Shown here: positions 56,214 to 64,000 of the stretch, piece after piece
How the letters are laid out: each line of letters starts with the position of its first letter
Position numbering within the stretch: position 1 is the stretch's first letter
Source of the DNA: Psychromonas arctica DSM 14288
GTDB lineage: Bacteria > Pseudomonadota > Gammaproteobacteria > Enterobacterales > Psychromonadaceae
Length of the DNA stretch: 64,000 nucleotides
Direction of reading: 5' to 3'
Assembly (NCBI RefSeq): GCF_000482725.1
Contig: NZ_KI519477.1
Span: 219,160-283,159, forward strand
Program-made: the position numbers and the translations under genes
Notes under the pieces: model-generated
Told to the model about the DNA's origin: nothing
Databases searched by the model: none
The model's input: the letters and a program-made list of their open reading frames with translations, nothing else

Positions 56214-59200
56214 TTAACCTAATTGCTTACGTACATTTCTAAACATACGCATCCAAGGGCTATCCTCTTTCCATTCATCAGGGTGCCATGAATTAGCGAC
56301 TGTTCTAAATACTCGCTCAGGATGCGGCATCATGATAGTTACTCGACCATCTTTTGAAGTTAAACCAGTAATACCATTTGGCGAACCATTTGGATTAGCT
56401 GGGTAAGCTTCAGTATTATTGCCGTAGTTATCGATAAAACGTAATGCCACAGAACCACTTGCTTCAATCGCCGCAAGGTGAGCACTATCAGCAACTTCGA
56501 CACGGCCTTCACCGTGAGAAACAGCAATTGGCATATGTGAACCGGCCATATCATTTAAGAACAATGAATTAGATTTTTGCACTTCAACTAAACTAAAACG
56601 AGCTTCAAAACGTTCTGAGTTATTGCGTACAAAACGAGGCCATAAATCAGAACCTGGAATCAATTCATTCAGGTTTGATAGCATTTGACAGCCATTACAC
56701 ACACCTAATGCAAATGAATTTTCACGTTCAAAGAAAGTTTGGAATTGGTTACGCGCTTGTTCATTAAACAAGATCGACTTAGCCCAACCTTCACCAGCGC
56801 CTAATACGTCACCGTAAGAGAAACCACCACAAGCGACTAAACCAGCAAAGTCTTTCAATTGAACATCACCTGATAATACATCACTCATGTGAACATCAAT
56901 TGCAGAGAAACCAGCACGATTAAAGGCTGCTGCCATCTCTTGTTGAGAGTTAACACCTTGTTCTCGTAGAATCGCCATGCGTGGTTGAACACCTTTAGCA
57001 ATATAAGGAGCAGCAACATCTTCATTAAGATCAAAAGTTAACTTAGTTGATAGACCAGGATCTTTATCATCTAATTTAAGATCAAACTCTTGCTGTGCAC
57101 ATTCAGAGTTATCACGTAACGATTGCATTTTAAGGGTTGTTTCAGCCCAAATACCACGGAACTCACTACGTTTTGCAGTTAGTACTTCTTCACCGTCACG
57201 AATAAATTCTATTTGGTCAGTTTCATTTAATGAACCAATCACTAATGAACTTGACGATAAACCGTGACCTGCAAGTGTATTTAATACTGCTTCTTTGTCT
57301 TCACGTTTAACTTGGATAACTGCGCCCAATTCTTCTGAATATAAAGCAGAAAAATCATCGTTACCAACTTGATCAAGCTTAACTGTGACACCACAATGCC
57401 CAGCAAAGGACATTTCGGTGATGGTAGAGAATAAACCGCCATCACTTCTGTCGTGATAAGCCAGCAATTTCTGATCGGCAACTAAAGTTTGCACAGCATT
57501 AAAGAAGCCTCTTAATAGTTCAGGGCTATCTAAATCTGGTGTAGTTTCACCTAATTGCTTATAAACTTGCGCAAGTGATGAACCGCCTAACCGGTTTTTA
57601 CCATTACCTAAATCAATTAAGATAAGGTCAGTTTCACCTTGGTCGGTACGTAATTGCGGTGTCACTGTATTACGAATGTCACGAACAGCGCCAAATGCAG
57701 TAATGATTAAAGACAATGGCGATATAACCTCTTTATCGCTACCATCTTCTGCTTGCCAACGTGTTTTCATTGACATCGAATCCTTACCCACTGGGATAGT
57801 TAGTTCTAATTCAGGACATAACTCTTCACCAACAGCTTTAACTGCTTCATATAGACCAGCATCTTCACCAGGATGACCTGTAGCAGACATCCAGTTAGCA
57901 GACAGTTTAATACGTTTGAAATCACCAATATCAGAACATGCGATGTTAGTAATTGATTCAGCCACAGCTAAACGAGCAGAAGCACCAAAGTTAAGCAATG
58001 CGACTGGCGTACGTTCACCCAAAGCCATCGACTCACCGAAGTATGTATCATAACTAGCAGCAGTCACCGCGCAATCGGCAACAGGTACTTGCCAAGGGCC
58101 AACCATTTGGTCACGAGCAACTAAACCTGTAACAGTACGGTCACCAATAGTAATAAGGAATGTTTTTTCAGCAATAGACGGTAAACGTAATAAACGTTCC
58201 GCTGCTTCTTTAACTGTTGCTCCAGATAAGTCTAATGCTTTACCTTCTGCTGTTTGTGTTTTTACATCACGATGCATTTTAGGTGCTTTACCTAATAACA
58301 CTTCTAATGGCATATCGATTGGTTTGTTATCAAACTCAGTATCGTTAAGTGTTAAATGCATTTCTTCCGTTGCTTCACCGATCACTGCATACAATGCACG
58401 TTCACGCTTACAAATAGCTTCGAAAGTCGCTAAGTTTTCAGGTTTAACCGCCATCACGTAACGTTCTTGAGATTCGTTACACCAAATCTCATGAGGTGCC
58501 ATGCTTTTCTCATCATTTGGAATAGCACGTAAATCGAAGATACCACCACGTCCGCCATCGTTCACAAGTTCAGGCATTGCGTTTGATAAACCACCCGCAC
58601 CCACATCGTGAATAAATTGGATTGGGTTATCTTCACCCATCTGCCAACAACGGTCGATCACTTCCTGACAACGACGTTCCATTTCTGGGTTTTCACGTTG
58701 TACTGAAGCAAAATCTAAATCTTCTGATGAAGCACCTGAGTCCATTGATGATGCAGCACCACCGCCTAGGCCGATGTTCATTGCAGGCCCACCGAGTACG
58801 ATTAGTTTAGCGCCTACTGGGATGTCTTTTTTCTGAACGTGTTCGCGACGTATATTACCTAAACCACCAGCCAACATGATTGGTTTGTGGTAACCACGAA
58901 TTTCATTGCCGTTATGGCTTTCTACTTGCTCTTCATAGGTACGGAAATAACCAAGGATATTAGGGCGACCAAATTCATTATTAAAGGCAGCACCACCTAA
59001 TGGTGCTTCTAGCATAATATCTAATGCAGAAACGATACGGCTTGGTTTACCAAAATCAGTTTCCCATGGTTGTTCAAAGCTTGGAATACGTAAATTAGAA
59101 ACAGAAAAGCCAACTAAACCGGCTTTAGGCTTAGAACCAATACCGGTTGCGCCTTCGTCACGGATTTCTCCGCCAGATCCCGTTGCTGCACCAGGGAAAG

Positions 59201-60110
59201 GCGAAATAGCCGTTGGGTGGTTATGGGTTTCTACTTTCATTAAGATATCGATATCTTCATGATGGTAACCAAATTCTCTGTCATCAACACTCGGGAAGAA
59301 ACGCCCAGCTTGATAACCTTCCATCACTGCCGCATTATCTTTGTATGCTGATAATACATATTCAGGATGTAATTCATGTGTATTTCGAATCATTTTAAAC
59401 AATGATTTAGGCTGTTTTTGGCCATCAATTGTCCAATCTGCATTGAATATCTTATGACGACAATGCTCTGAGTTTGCCTGCGCAAACATCATTAACTCGA
59501 TATCGTTAGGGTTACGACCTAACTTAATAAAATTTTCAACTAAGTAATCTATTTCATCATCAGCTAATGCTAAACCTAAACTCACATTGGCAGCTTCCAA
59601 TGCGCTTCGACCTTGGCCTATCACATCCACGCTTGTCATTTCACCCGCTTTACCGTGAACAAATAATGTCGCCGCATCATCCAATGACGTTAATACGACT
59701 TCCATCATTCGATCATGTAACAATTCTGTTAACGCTTTGATTTGTTCAGGATTCAGTTCTGCACTGGTTTCAACATAATAAGCGATACCTCGCTCAAGGC
59801 GCTTCACTTTGGTTAAACCACAATTTTTAGCAATGTCCGTTGCTTTTGAAGACCAAGGCGAAATAGTGCCTGGGCGTGGTGTCACAAAGAGTAGTATCCC
59901 TACAGGATCATGCTCTGCTATTTTCGGTCCGTAAGTTAATAGCTTTTGTAATACAGCTAACTCTTGGTCATTTAAAGAATCAGATAAATCTGCGGCATGC
60001 ATAAATTCAGCATATAGGCCTGTCACAGGTAAATCTAACGCTTCACAGTTTTTCAACAACTGATTAACACGAAATGTCGATAAGGCAGGTGCCCCTCGCA
60101 AAATTTCCAT
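56214..60110 (-). CDS. purL: Phosphoribosylformylglycinamidine synthase PurL (large type)
   Basis: A 1298-residue single-chain FGAM synthase (E. coli 1295), fourth step of purine synthesis. In order: N-terminal PurS-like domain (1-150), linker, two AIR-synthase ATP-binding halves (about 170-650 and 660-1010; [15 protein letters not shown] and [19 protein letters not shown] are hallmarks), and a C-terminal class I glutamine amidotransferase (about 1040-1298) with nucleophile in GVCNGCQM and the His/Glu pair in MPHPERVFR. All catalytic parts are intact. Divergent from mltF, as in E. coli. Confidence 0.98.
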   Translation of the reverse strand: MEILRGAPALSTFRVNQLLKNCEALDLPVTGLYAEFMHAADLSDSLNDQELAVLQKLLTYGPKIAEHDPVGILLFVTPRPGTISPWSSKATDIAKNCGLTKVKRLERGIAYYVETSAELNPEQIKALTELLHDRMMEVVLTSLDDAATLFVHGKAGEMTSVDVIGQGRSALEAANVSLGLALADDEIDYLVENFIKLGRNPNDIELMMFAQANSEHCRHKIFNADWTIDGQKQPKSLFKMIRNTHELHPEYVLSAYKDNAAVMEGYQAGRFFPSVDDREFGYHHEDIDILMKVETHNHPTAISPFPGAATGSGGEIRDEGATGIGSKPKAGLVGFSVSNLRIPSFEQPWETDFGKPSRIVSALDIMLEAPLGGAAFNNEFGRPNILGYFRTYEEQVESHNGNEIRGYHKPIMLAGGLGNIRREHVQKKDIPVGAKLIVLGGPAMNIGLGGGAASSMDSGASSEDLDFASVQRENPEMERRCQEVIDRCWQMGEDNPIQFIHDVGAGGLSNAMPELVNDGGRGGIFDLRAIPNDEKSMAPHEIWCNESQERYVMAVKPENLATFEAICKRERALYAVIGEATEEMHLTLNDTEFDNKPIDMPLEVLLGKAPKMHRDVKTQTAEGKALDLSGATVKEAAERLLRLPSIAEKTFLITIGDRTVTGLVARDQMVGPWQVPVADCAVTAASYDTYFGESMALGERTPVALLNFGASARLAVAESITNIACSDIGDFKRIKLSANWMSATGHPGEDAGLYEAVKAVGEELCPELELTIPVGKDSMSMKTRWQAEDGSDKEVISPLSLIITAFGAVRDIRNTVTPQLRTDQGETDLILIDLGNGKNRLGGSSLAQVYKQLGETTPDLDSPELLRGFFNAVQTLVADQKLLAYHDRSDGGLFSTITEMSFAGHCGVTVKLDQVGNDDFSALYSEELGAVIQVKREDKEAVLNTLAGHGLSSSSLVIGSLNETDQIEFIRDGEEVLTAKRSEFRGIWAETTLKMQSLRDNSECAQQEFDLKLDDKDPGLSTKLTFDLNEDVAAPYIAKGVQPRMAILREQGVNSQQEMAAAFNRAGFSAIDVHMSDVLSGDVQLKDFAGLVACGGFSYGDVLGAGEGWAKSILFNEQARNQFQTFFERENSFALGVCNGCQMLSNLNELIPGSDLWPRFVRNNSERFEARFSLVEVQKSNSLFLNDMAGSHMPIAVSHGEGRVEVADSAHLAAIEASGSVALRFIDNYGNNTEAYPANPNGSPNGITGLTSKDGRVTIMMPHPERVFRTVANSWHPDEWKEDSPWMRMFRNVRKQLG

Positions 60111-60303
60111 AGGTTATTACTCTCGTTGGATAAATAAATGAACTTGGGTTTAGCTCTATATTATAAAAGAAAAGCATTTTTTATTAAATAGAAACACTCT
60201 ATAGTCTGTGATAAATAAACCCGTTAATTGGTAAATAAATGGATATTTAAATCCTTTATTGGATAATGTGACCACTCGACTAACTGGATTGATACAACTA
60301 TCT

Positions 60304-62163
60304 ATGAATAAACCTGTCTTCATTACTTCTATTTCTATTCGATTAAAAATTATTTTATCAATCGTTTTGGTGTGTTTTCTCACGGCTTGTAACCCATTTG
60401 TGCATACAACTGATCTCCAAAAAATGCAGAAACGCCGTACTTTGATCATGGGCACAATTAATAGTTCATTAACTTATAATTATGATGGCGAAAATTACAG
60501 CGGGTTAGATTATGAGCTTGGAAAGAAGTTTGCCAATTATCTAAAAGTTAAATTGGTGGTGAAAGAATTCGAGAGCTTAGACGATTTATTTGCTGCATTA
60601 GATAATAACGATATTGACTTTGCAGGGGCGGGACTAACATTAACGCCTAATCGAGCAGAAAAATACCGTAGTTCCCCGCCATACTATTACCTCACTCAAA
60701 AACTTGTTTACCACAAAGGTACCTATCGCCCGCGAGAAATGGCAGACATCAATGGTCCCGTGAGTGTGTTAAAAGGTAGTAGCCACGAAGAAAACATTAG
60801 TAAATCACAACAAGAGTATCCAGACCTAGTGATCGATGTATTAGATAACGAAGATCAAGAGTCCTTATTACGTAAAATAGCAGAAAAAGAGATCAAATTT
60901 GCGATCGTAGACAGCACCATTTTAGCACAAAAACAGCGCTATTACCCCGCACTAGCTGAAGCATTCACTATCAATGAAAAACAACCTGTGGCTTGGTTAA
61001 TTCGTAAAGCGTCTGACGATACTTTGTATTCAGCGATGATCGAATTTATGGGGAATCAATACAAATTAGGTACCATTGCAAAAATAGAAGAAAAGTACTT
61101 TGGTCATGTTGGACACTTCGATTATGTGGATACACGCACCTTCTTAAAACGCATTACAAGCAAATTACCAAAATACGAAGCCTTATTTAAAAAACACGCG
61201 ACACCAGAGGTAGATTGGTTATTACTTGCCTCCGTAAGCTATCAAGAATCGCATTGGAATCCTAAGGCACGTTCACCTACGGGTGTGCGAGGCATGATGA
61301 TGTTGACTCTAGATACAGCGAAGTTCGTCGGCGTCAAAAATCGACTCAATGCAGAGCAAAGTATTGGGGGTGGTGCTAAATATCTGACCCAACTGATCAA
61401 AAGGTTACCTGAAAGCATTCCAGAAGATGAGAAGATTTGGTTTGCATTAGCTTCCTATAATATAGGCTTAGGACACTTATTAGATGTACGCCGAATTACT
61501 AAAATGCGTAAACAAAACCCCAATTCATGGGCCGATGTAAAAGATAATTTACCTTTATTACATCAACGAAAATGGTATACAAAAACACGTTATGGTTACG
61601 CACGAGGGCGCGAAGCACAGCATTATGTAGATAATATTCGCCAATATTTGAAAACCTTGACTTGGCATGTACAAGAACAAGAAAAAGCACAAAGAATAGA
61701 AGCAGAAAAGCAAGCTGAAATAGAACGATTAGCAGCAATTGAAGCAGCAGAGAAGCAAGCTGAAATAGACAGATTAGCAGCTATTGAAGCGGCAGAAAAG
61801 CAAGCTGAAATAGATCGATTAGCGGCTATTGAAGCGGCAAAACAAGCGGAGATAGATCGTTTAGCGGCGATCGAAGCAGAAAAACAAGCGGAAGTAACGC
61901 GTTTAGCCAGCATTGAAGCAAAAAAACAAGCTGAAATTAAACGCTTGGCGGCGATCGCTGCGGCTAAAGAACAAGCTGAGTTAGATCGTTTAGCAGCGAT
62001 TGAAGTCGCTAAGGAACAAGCGAAAATAGATCGTTTGGCCGCGATGAAAGCAGAGAAAGAAAAAGCATTGAAAAAAGAAGCTGAGGAAAAAGCAGCTAAA
62101 GGAGCAATTGAAGCAGCATCCAGCGCGGCAATCAAAACACAAACTGATGCAACTTCGCCATAG
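60304..62163 (+). CDS. mltF: Membrane-bound lytic transglycosylase MltF with a C-terminal repeat tail
   Basis: A 619-residue lipoprotein-type MltF (E. coli 518). Signal and lipobox at the N terminus (VLVCFLTAC); then a substrate-binding-protein-like domain (about 30-265; LTYNYDGENYSGLDYELGKK) and the lytic transglycosylase domain (about 280-450) with catalytic Glu in YQESHWNPKARSPTGVRGMM and ASYNIGLGHL. Residues 466-581 are eight tandem 14-15-residue repeats of the AEKQAEIDRLAAIEA kind, followed by a Lys/Ala tail. The start at 60304 places the lipobox correctly; TTG 60259 and GTG 60268 are upstream alternatives. Confidence 0.92.
   Translation: MNKPVFITSISIRLKIILSIVLVCFLTACNPFVHTTDLQKMQKRRTLIMGTINSSLTYNYDGENYSGLDYELGKKFANYLKVKLVVKEFESLDDLFAALDNNDIDFAGAGLTLTPNRAEKYRSSPPYYYLTQKLVYHKGTYRPREMADINGPVSVLKGSSHEENISKSQQEYPDLVIDVLDNEDQESLLRKIAEKEIKFAIVDSTILAQKQRYYPALAEAFTINEKQPVAWLIRKASDDTLYSAMIEFMGNQYKLGTIAKIEEKYFGHVGHFDYVDTRTFLKRITSKLPKYEALFKKHATPEVDWLLLASVSYQESHWNPKARSPTGVRGMMMLTLDTAKFVGVKNRLNAEQSIGGGAKYLTQLIKRLPESIPEDEKIWFALASYNIGLGHLLDVRRITKMRKQNPNSWADVKDNLPLLHQRKWYTKTRYGYARGREAQHYVDNIRQYLKTLTWHVQEQEKAQRIEAEKQAEIERLAAIEAAEKQAEIDRLAAIEAAEKQAEIDRLAAIEAAKQAEIDRLAAIEAEKQAEVTRLASIEAKKQAEIKRLAAIAAAKEQAELDRLAAIEVAKEQAKIDRLAAMKAEKEKALKKEAEEKAAKGAIEAASSAAIKTQTDATSP
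61699..62046 (+). repeat. In-frame 42-45-bp tandem repeat in mltF, eight copies
   Basis: Eight units of 14, 15, 15, 14, 14, 14, 15 and 15 codons. The protein unit is E-A-(A)-E-K-Q-A-E-I-D-R-L-A-A-I, with strong conservation of QAEI and RLAAI. It predicts one long charged helix or coiled coil. Confidence 0.95.
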
Positions 62164-62547
62164 AGACAATAAGCATAAGATCCCATTGGGAGCTAGTTCG
62201 TCTAACGCCTTTAACTATAGTCTTATTTAAAGGCTATACATAGTTAAAGGCCACAATTAAAACGCCGCTTATCATTCAAGTAGCAAAGATCTGCAAGCAA
62301 TGAAGATAACCGTTTCTACACATTAATTTTTGATTCAGTACCTTGTATCGAAGTATCGAAATTTATACACATCTATGCTAGCTTAATATCCTACTCTGTC
62401 ACGATCACTCATATTACTACCAGCCTCAAACCAATAGCTTAAAGCTATCAACACAATAAAAACAATCAATTTAAACTATCAAATTTAATGCGGTATTATC
62501 CTTACATCAAGCAGAAACTAAATAAGCTAACTGAGTAAGGTAATAAA
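62164..62547. other. Gap between mltF and the CBS gene
   Basis: No ORF. A perfect inverted repeat GCCTTTAACTAT (62207-62218) / ATAGTTAAAGGC (62240-62251) lies 44 bases after mltF, with an extra AAAGGC inside the loop. It may end the mltF transcript although no T run follows. Confidence 0.45.
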
Positions 62548-62961
62548 ATGAGCAAGCAAACGGTACAAAAAATTATGCAAAAACAACCTGTTAGTGTGCA
62601 GTGTCAAACACCATTGGTAGAGATAATTAAGGTATTGATAGGTAGTCAACAGGCACAATTACCGGTGATAAATAGTAGCAAAAAATTAATTGGTATGGTG
62701 TCGTTGATTGACTGTCAAAAAGCATTAATGATCAGCGCTTACCATTGCGACAAACCTGTGCGAGTAAACGATATCATGGCTAAAGATTTTACTTTTTTAC
62801 AGGCCGATGAGGACCTTTCAGAAGTAGCGATTAAAACGCAAAAATACACAGAGAATATTTTCCCTGTGCTTAATGAAGGGAAATTGATCGGAATAATGAA
62901 ACGAGTTGATTTGTTAGTACACCTACAGCACAACTTAGCGCTTTGCTCACAGGCTCAGTAA
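62548..62961 (+). CDS. Stand-alone CBS-pair protein
   Basis: A 137-residue protein made of two CBS motifs (about 8-60 and 78-132): VQKIMQKQPVSVQCQTPLVEI, INSSKKLIGMVSLIDC, then VNDIMAKDFTFLQADEDLSEVA and VLNEGKLIGIMKRVDLL. CBS pairs bind adenosine nucleotides (AMP, ATP, SAM) and act as energy or ligand sensors; the partner is unknown. TAAGG lies before the ATG. It is inserted between mltF and tadA, which are closer in E. coli. A hairpin with T run follows. Confidence 0.85.
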   Translation: MSKQTVQKIMQKQPVSVQCQTPLVEIIKVLIGSQQAQLPVINSSKKLIGMVSLIDCQKALMISAYHCDKPVRVNDIMAKDFTFLQADEDLSEVAIKTQKYTENIFPVLNEGKLIGIMKRVDLLVHLQHNLALCSQAQ

Positions 62962-62995
62962 ACCTAAGCGATATACTTGATTACTTAGAACAGGA

Positions 62996-63027
62996 ACGAT
63001 GTTGGCATACAAGTGTTCCAACATCGT
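62996..63027. repeat. Perfect 10-bp inverted repeat after the CBS gene
   Basis: ACGATGTTGG and CCAACATCGT around a 12-base loop, between converging genes. It may add to the terminator just downstream. Confidence 0.55.
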
Positions 63028-63033
63028 ACATAG

Positions 63034-63062
63034 GAAGGATTAGGCAATTAGTCCTTCTTTTC
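63034..63062 (+). terminator. Terminator of the CBS gene overlapping the stop of the facing ORF
   Basis: GAAGGATTA and TAGTCCTTC pair over 9 bp (one T-G) with a GGCAAT loop, then TTTTCT. The last three codons and stop of the minus-strand 56-residue ORF lie inside the hairpin. Confidence 0.65.
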
Positions 63063-63218
63063 TATCGTCACTTGTATATTTTTGCTATTTCCAGCAAACC
63101 ACTTTTGCACATATAAACTACCAACAATAGGGGCTTGCCCTTCTTCAGGCACTTCTTTATAACGTACGCTATTTTTAGTTTCTTTTTCAATTTCAAAATT
63201 AACCACTTTATTAGACAT
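63048..63218 (-). CDS. 56-residue conserved-looking small protein coupled to tadA
   Basis: A short ORF that I do not recognise (MSNKVVNFEIEKETKNSVRY ...). It is charged and soluble, with a VPEEGQAPIVGSLYVQKW core that has a beta-sheet-like pattern. It begins 8 bases before the end of tadA (the ATG overlaps the tadA 3' end), a classic coupled-translation layout; AAAGGAGACAAAG ahead of the ATG gives a strong ribosome site, which marks 63218 as the true start and not the in-frame GTG 69 bases upstream. The role is unknown. Confidence 0.7.
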   Translation of the reverse strand: MSNKVVNFEIEKETKNSVRYKEVPEEGQAPIVGSLYVQKWFAGNSKNIQVTIEKKD

Positions 63219-63933
63219 TGTCTTTGTCTCCTTTGTTTGCCTGTTTAAGCGCCTTTTTCTCTTTACGACGGCGCCTGAAAAAATCACTTATTTTAGTCGC
63301 ACATTGTTCAGCATAAATGCCCGATGTCACTTCAATTTGATGATTTAAATGTTCATTACGCACTAAATCAAAAACACTGCCTGCTGCACCCGTTTTATAA
63401 TCACCCGCACCATACACTAATCTTTTAATACGCGCGTGTACCAAAGCCCCCGCACACATAGGACAAGGCTCTAAGGTGACATACAGCGTGCAGTCAATAA
63501 GGCGATAATTTTCTAATACTTTACCCGCATTAGTGATCGCGATAATTTCTGCATGCGCACAGGCATTATGTTCAAGAATAGAAAGATTCCACCCTTCAGC
63601 AATGACTTCATTACTTTTAACTAATACCGCACCAACGGGTATCTCCCCCACGGCTTCTGCTTTATCTGCCAATACCAGTGCATACTGCATCCAATCTTGG
63701 TCGTTATAGTCAGCCGTGTTTTTCAAGGGCAAAGCATTCTCACCTTTTTGACTCTTGGGCACCGTAGGGCTATTTACAATAGACGATTGTGCTCGCGATA
63801 CTGAGCAAGGTGCTATAGGGACATTATTCTCAGCCATAGGCATATCACAGTTATCCCCGGAAACACTACAGTCTGTTATAGAATGGCTGCAGTCAAATTG
63901 TTGAAGAGTATGTTGATTGGATTTGTTAGACAT
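63211..63933 (-). CDS. tadA: tRNA-specific adenosine deaminase TadA
   Basis: A 240-residue TadA that converts A34 to inosine in tRNA-Arg. The zinc deaminase fold is complete: HAEI with proton-shuttle Glu, PCPMC zinc ligands, GAAGSVFD and the C-terminal SDFFRRRRKEKKAL helix. E. coli TadA has 167 residues; this one carries about 70 extra at the N terminus, low in hydrophobics and with five Cys. No good start lies nearer the deaminase domain (next Met are 31 and 33), so the extension may be real. It overlaps the 56-residue ORF. Confidence 0.92.
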   Translation of the reverse strand: MSNKSNQHTLQQFDCSHSITDCSVSGDNCDMPMAENNVPIAPCSVSRAQSSIVNSPTVPKSQKGENALPLKNTADYNDQDWMQYALVLADKAEAVGEIPVGAVLVKSNEVIAEGWNLSILEHNACAHAEIIAITNAGKVLENYRLIDCTLYVTLEPCPMCAGALVHARIKRLVYGAGDYKTGAAGSVFDLVRNEHLNHQIEVTSGIYAEQCATKISDFFRRRRKEKKALKQANKGDKDNV

Positions 63934-64000
63934 ATCTTGATGCTATTAAACTATAAAATAAGAGAATAATATAATGTTGTTAATTCAACACCATAAATGA
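63934..64000. other. Right window end
   Basis: AT-rich sequence upstream of tadA; no feature can be supported. Confidence 0.3.

Noticed and set aside
61623-62186. 187-codon ORF antisense to the mltF repeat
   Set aside because: Its Ser/Ala/Ile repeat is simply the complement of the mltF repeat; no start signal or family resemblance.
1-64000. CRISPR array or defence island
   Set aside because: The tandem repeats have no regular unique spacers, and no cas, restriction or toxin-antitoxin genes were recognised.

Overview
The window reads as chromosomal DNA of a low-GC marine gammaproteobacterium. Gene content and order suggest a Psychromonas-like organism near the Vibrio/Shewanella/Psychromonas groups; this is inference from protein resemblance, not a database result. 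Several blocks keep the order known from Escherichia coli: fldB | xerD-dsbC-recJ, pyrB-pyrI, rraA next to zapB, yfbV | ackA-pta, and purL | mltF ... tadA. The NhaD-type sodium/proton antiporter fits a marine life, and the mixed-acid set (pflB, pflA, ackA, pta, adhE) fits a facultative anaerobe. I saw no rRNA, tRNA, CRISPR array, prophage or complete insertion sequence.

Layout. 1-6.5 kb: accessory stretch with glutaredoxin 2, a secreted royal-jelly/yellow-family protein followed by a small monooxygenase and a LysR regulator, a TauE-type exporter, and a MAPEG membrane protein plus NAD(P)-binding reductase behind a clear sigma-54-type promoter. 7-10.8 kb: type IV pilus genes pilA-pilB-pilC without pilD. 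11.4-16 kb: nhaD and the cobalamin lower-ligand genes cobT-cobS-cobC. 16.4-25.1 kb: srmB, a lipoprotein, dacB, pyrBI, rraA, zapB, a DUF1653 gene and cysE. 25.2-28.3 kb: fieF, an orphan CpxR-like regulator and trmL. 28.4-32.6 kb: recJ, dsbC, xerD and fldB. 33-49.8 kb: a DUF3360-type transporter, a GcvR-like ACT protein, then the fermentation block pflB-pflA, ackA-pta and adhE, interleaved with rlmA, yfbV, a methyltransferase and an AI-2E-family protein. 50-51.5 kb: gene-poor, with a MITE-like element and a structured repeat. 51.5-64 kb: clsA, a degenerate GGDEF/EAL protein, purL, mltF with a long repeat tail, a CBS protein, a 56-residue ORF and tadA.

How it works together. PflB with its activase PflA makes acetyl-CoA and formate from pyruvate. 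Pta and AckA turn acetyl-CoA into acetate and ATP, and AdhE turns it into ethanol to regenerate NAD. FNR-type half-site pairs sit about 41 bases before good -10 boxes ahead of pflB, adhE and the DUF3360 transporter, so these look like one oxygen-controlled regulon. The usual focA before pflB is replaced by a 94-codon putative membrane ORF.

A second theme is the number of short tandem duplications (9, 13, 14, 15, 19 and 24 bp, and about 43 bp in mltF). Two lie inside genes and lengthen the protein (cobC, mltF), and one duplicates the stop-codon end of a lipoprotein gene. No single novel system is proven. The best leads are the sigma-54 MAPEG/reductase pair, the FNR-driven small membrane ORF before pflB, the repeat-tailed MltF, the degenerate c-di-GMP protein and the MITE that supplies a stop codon.
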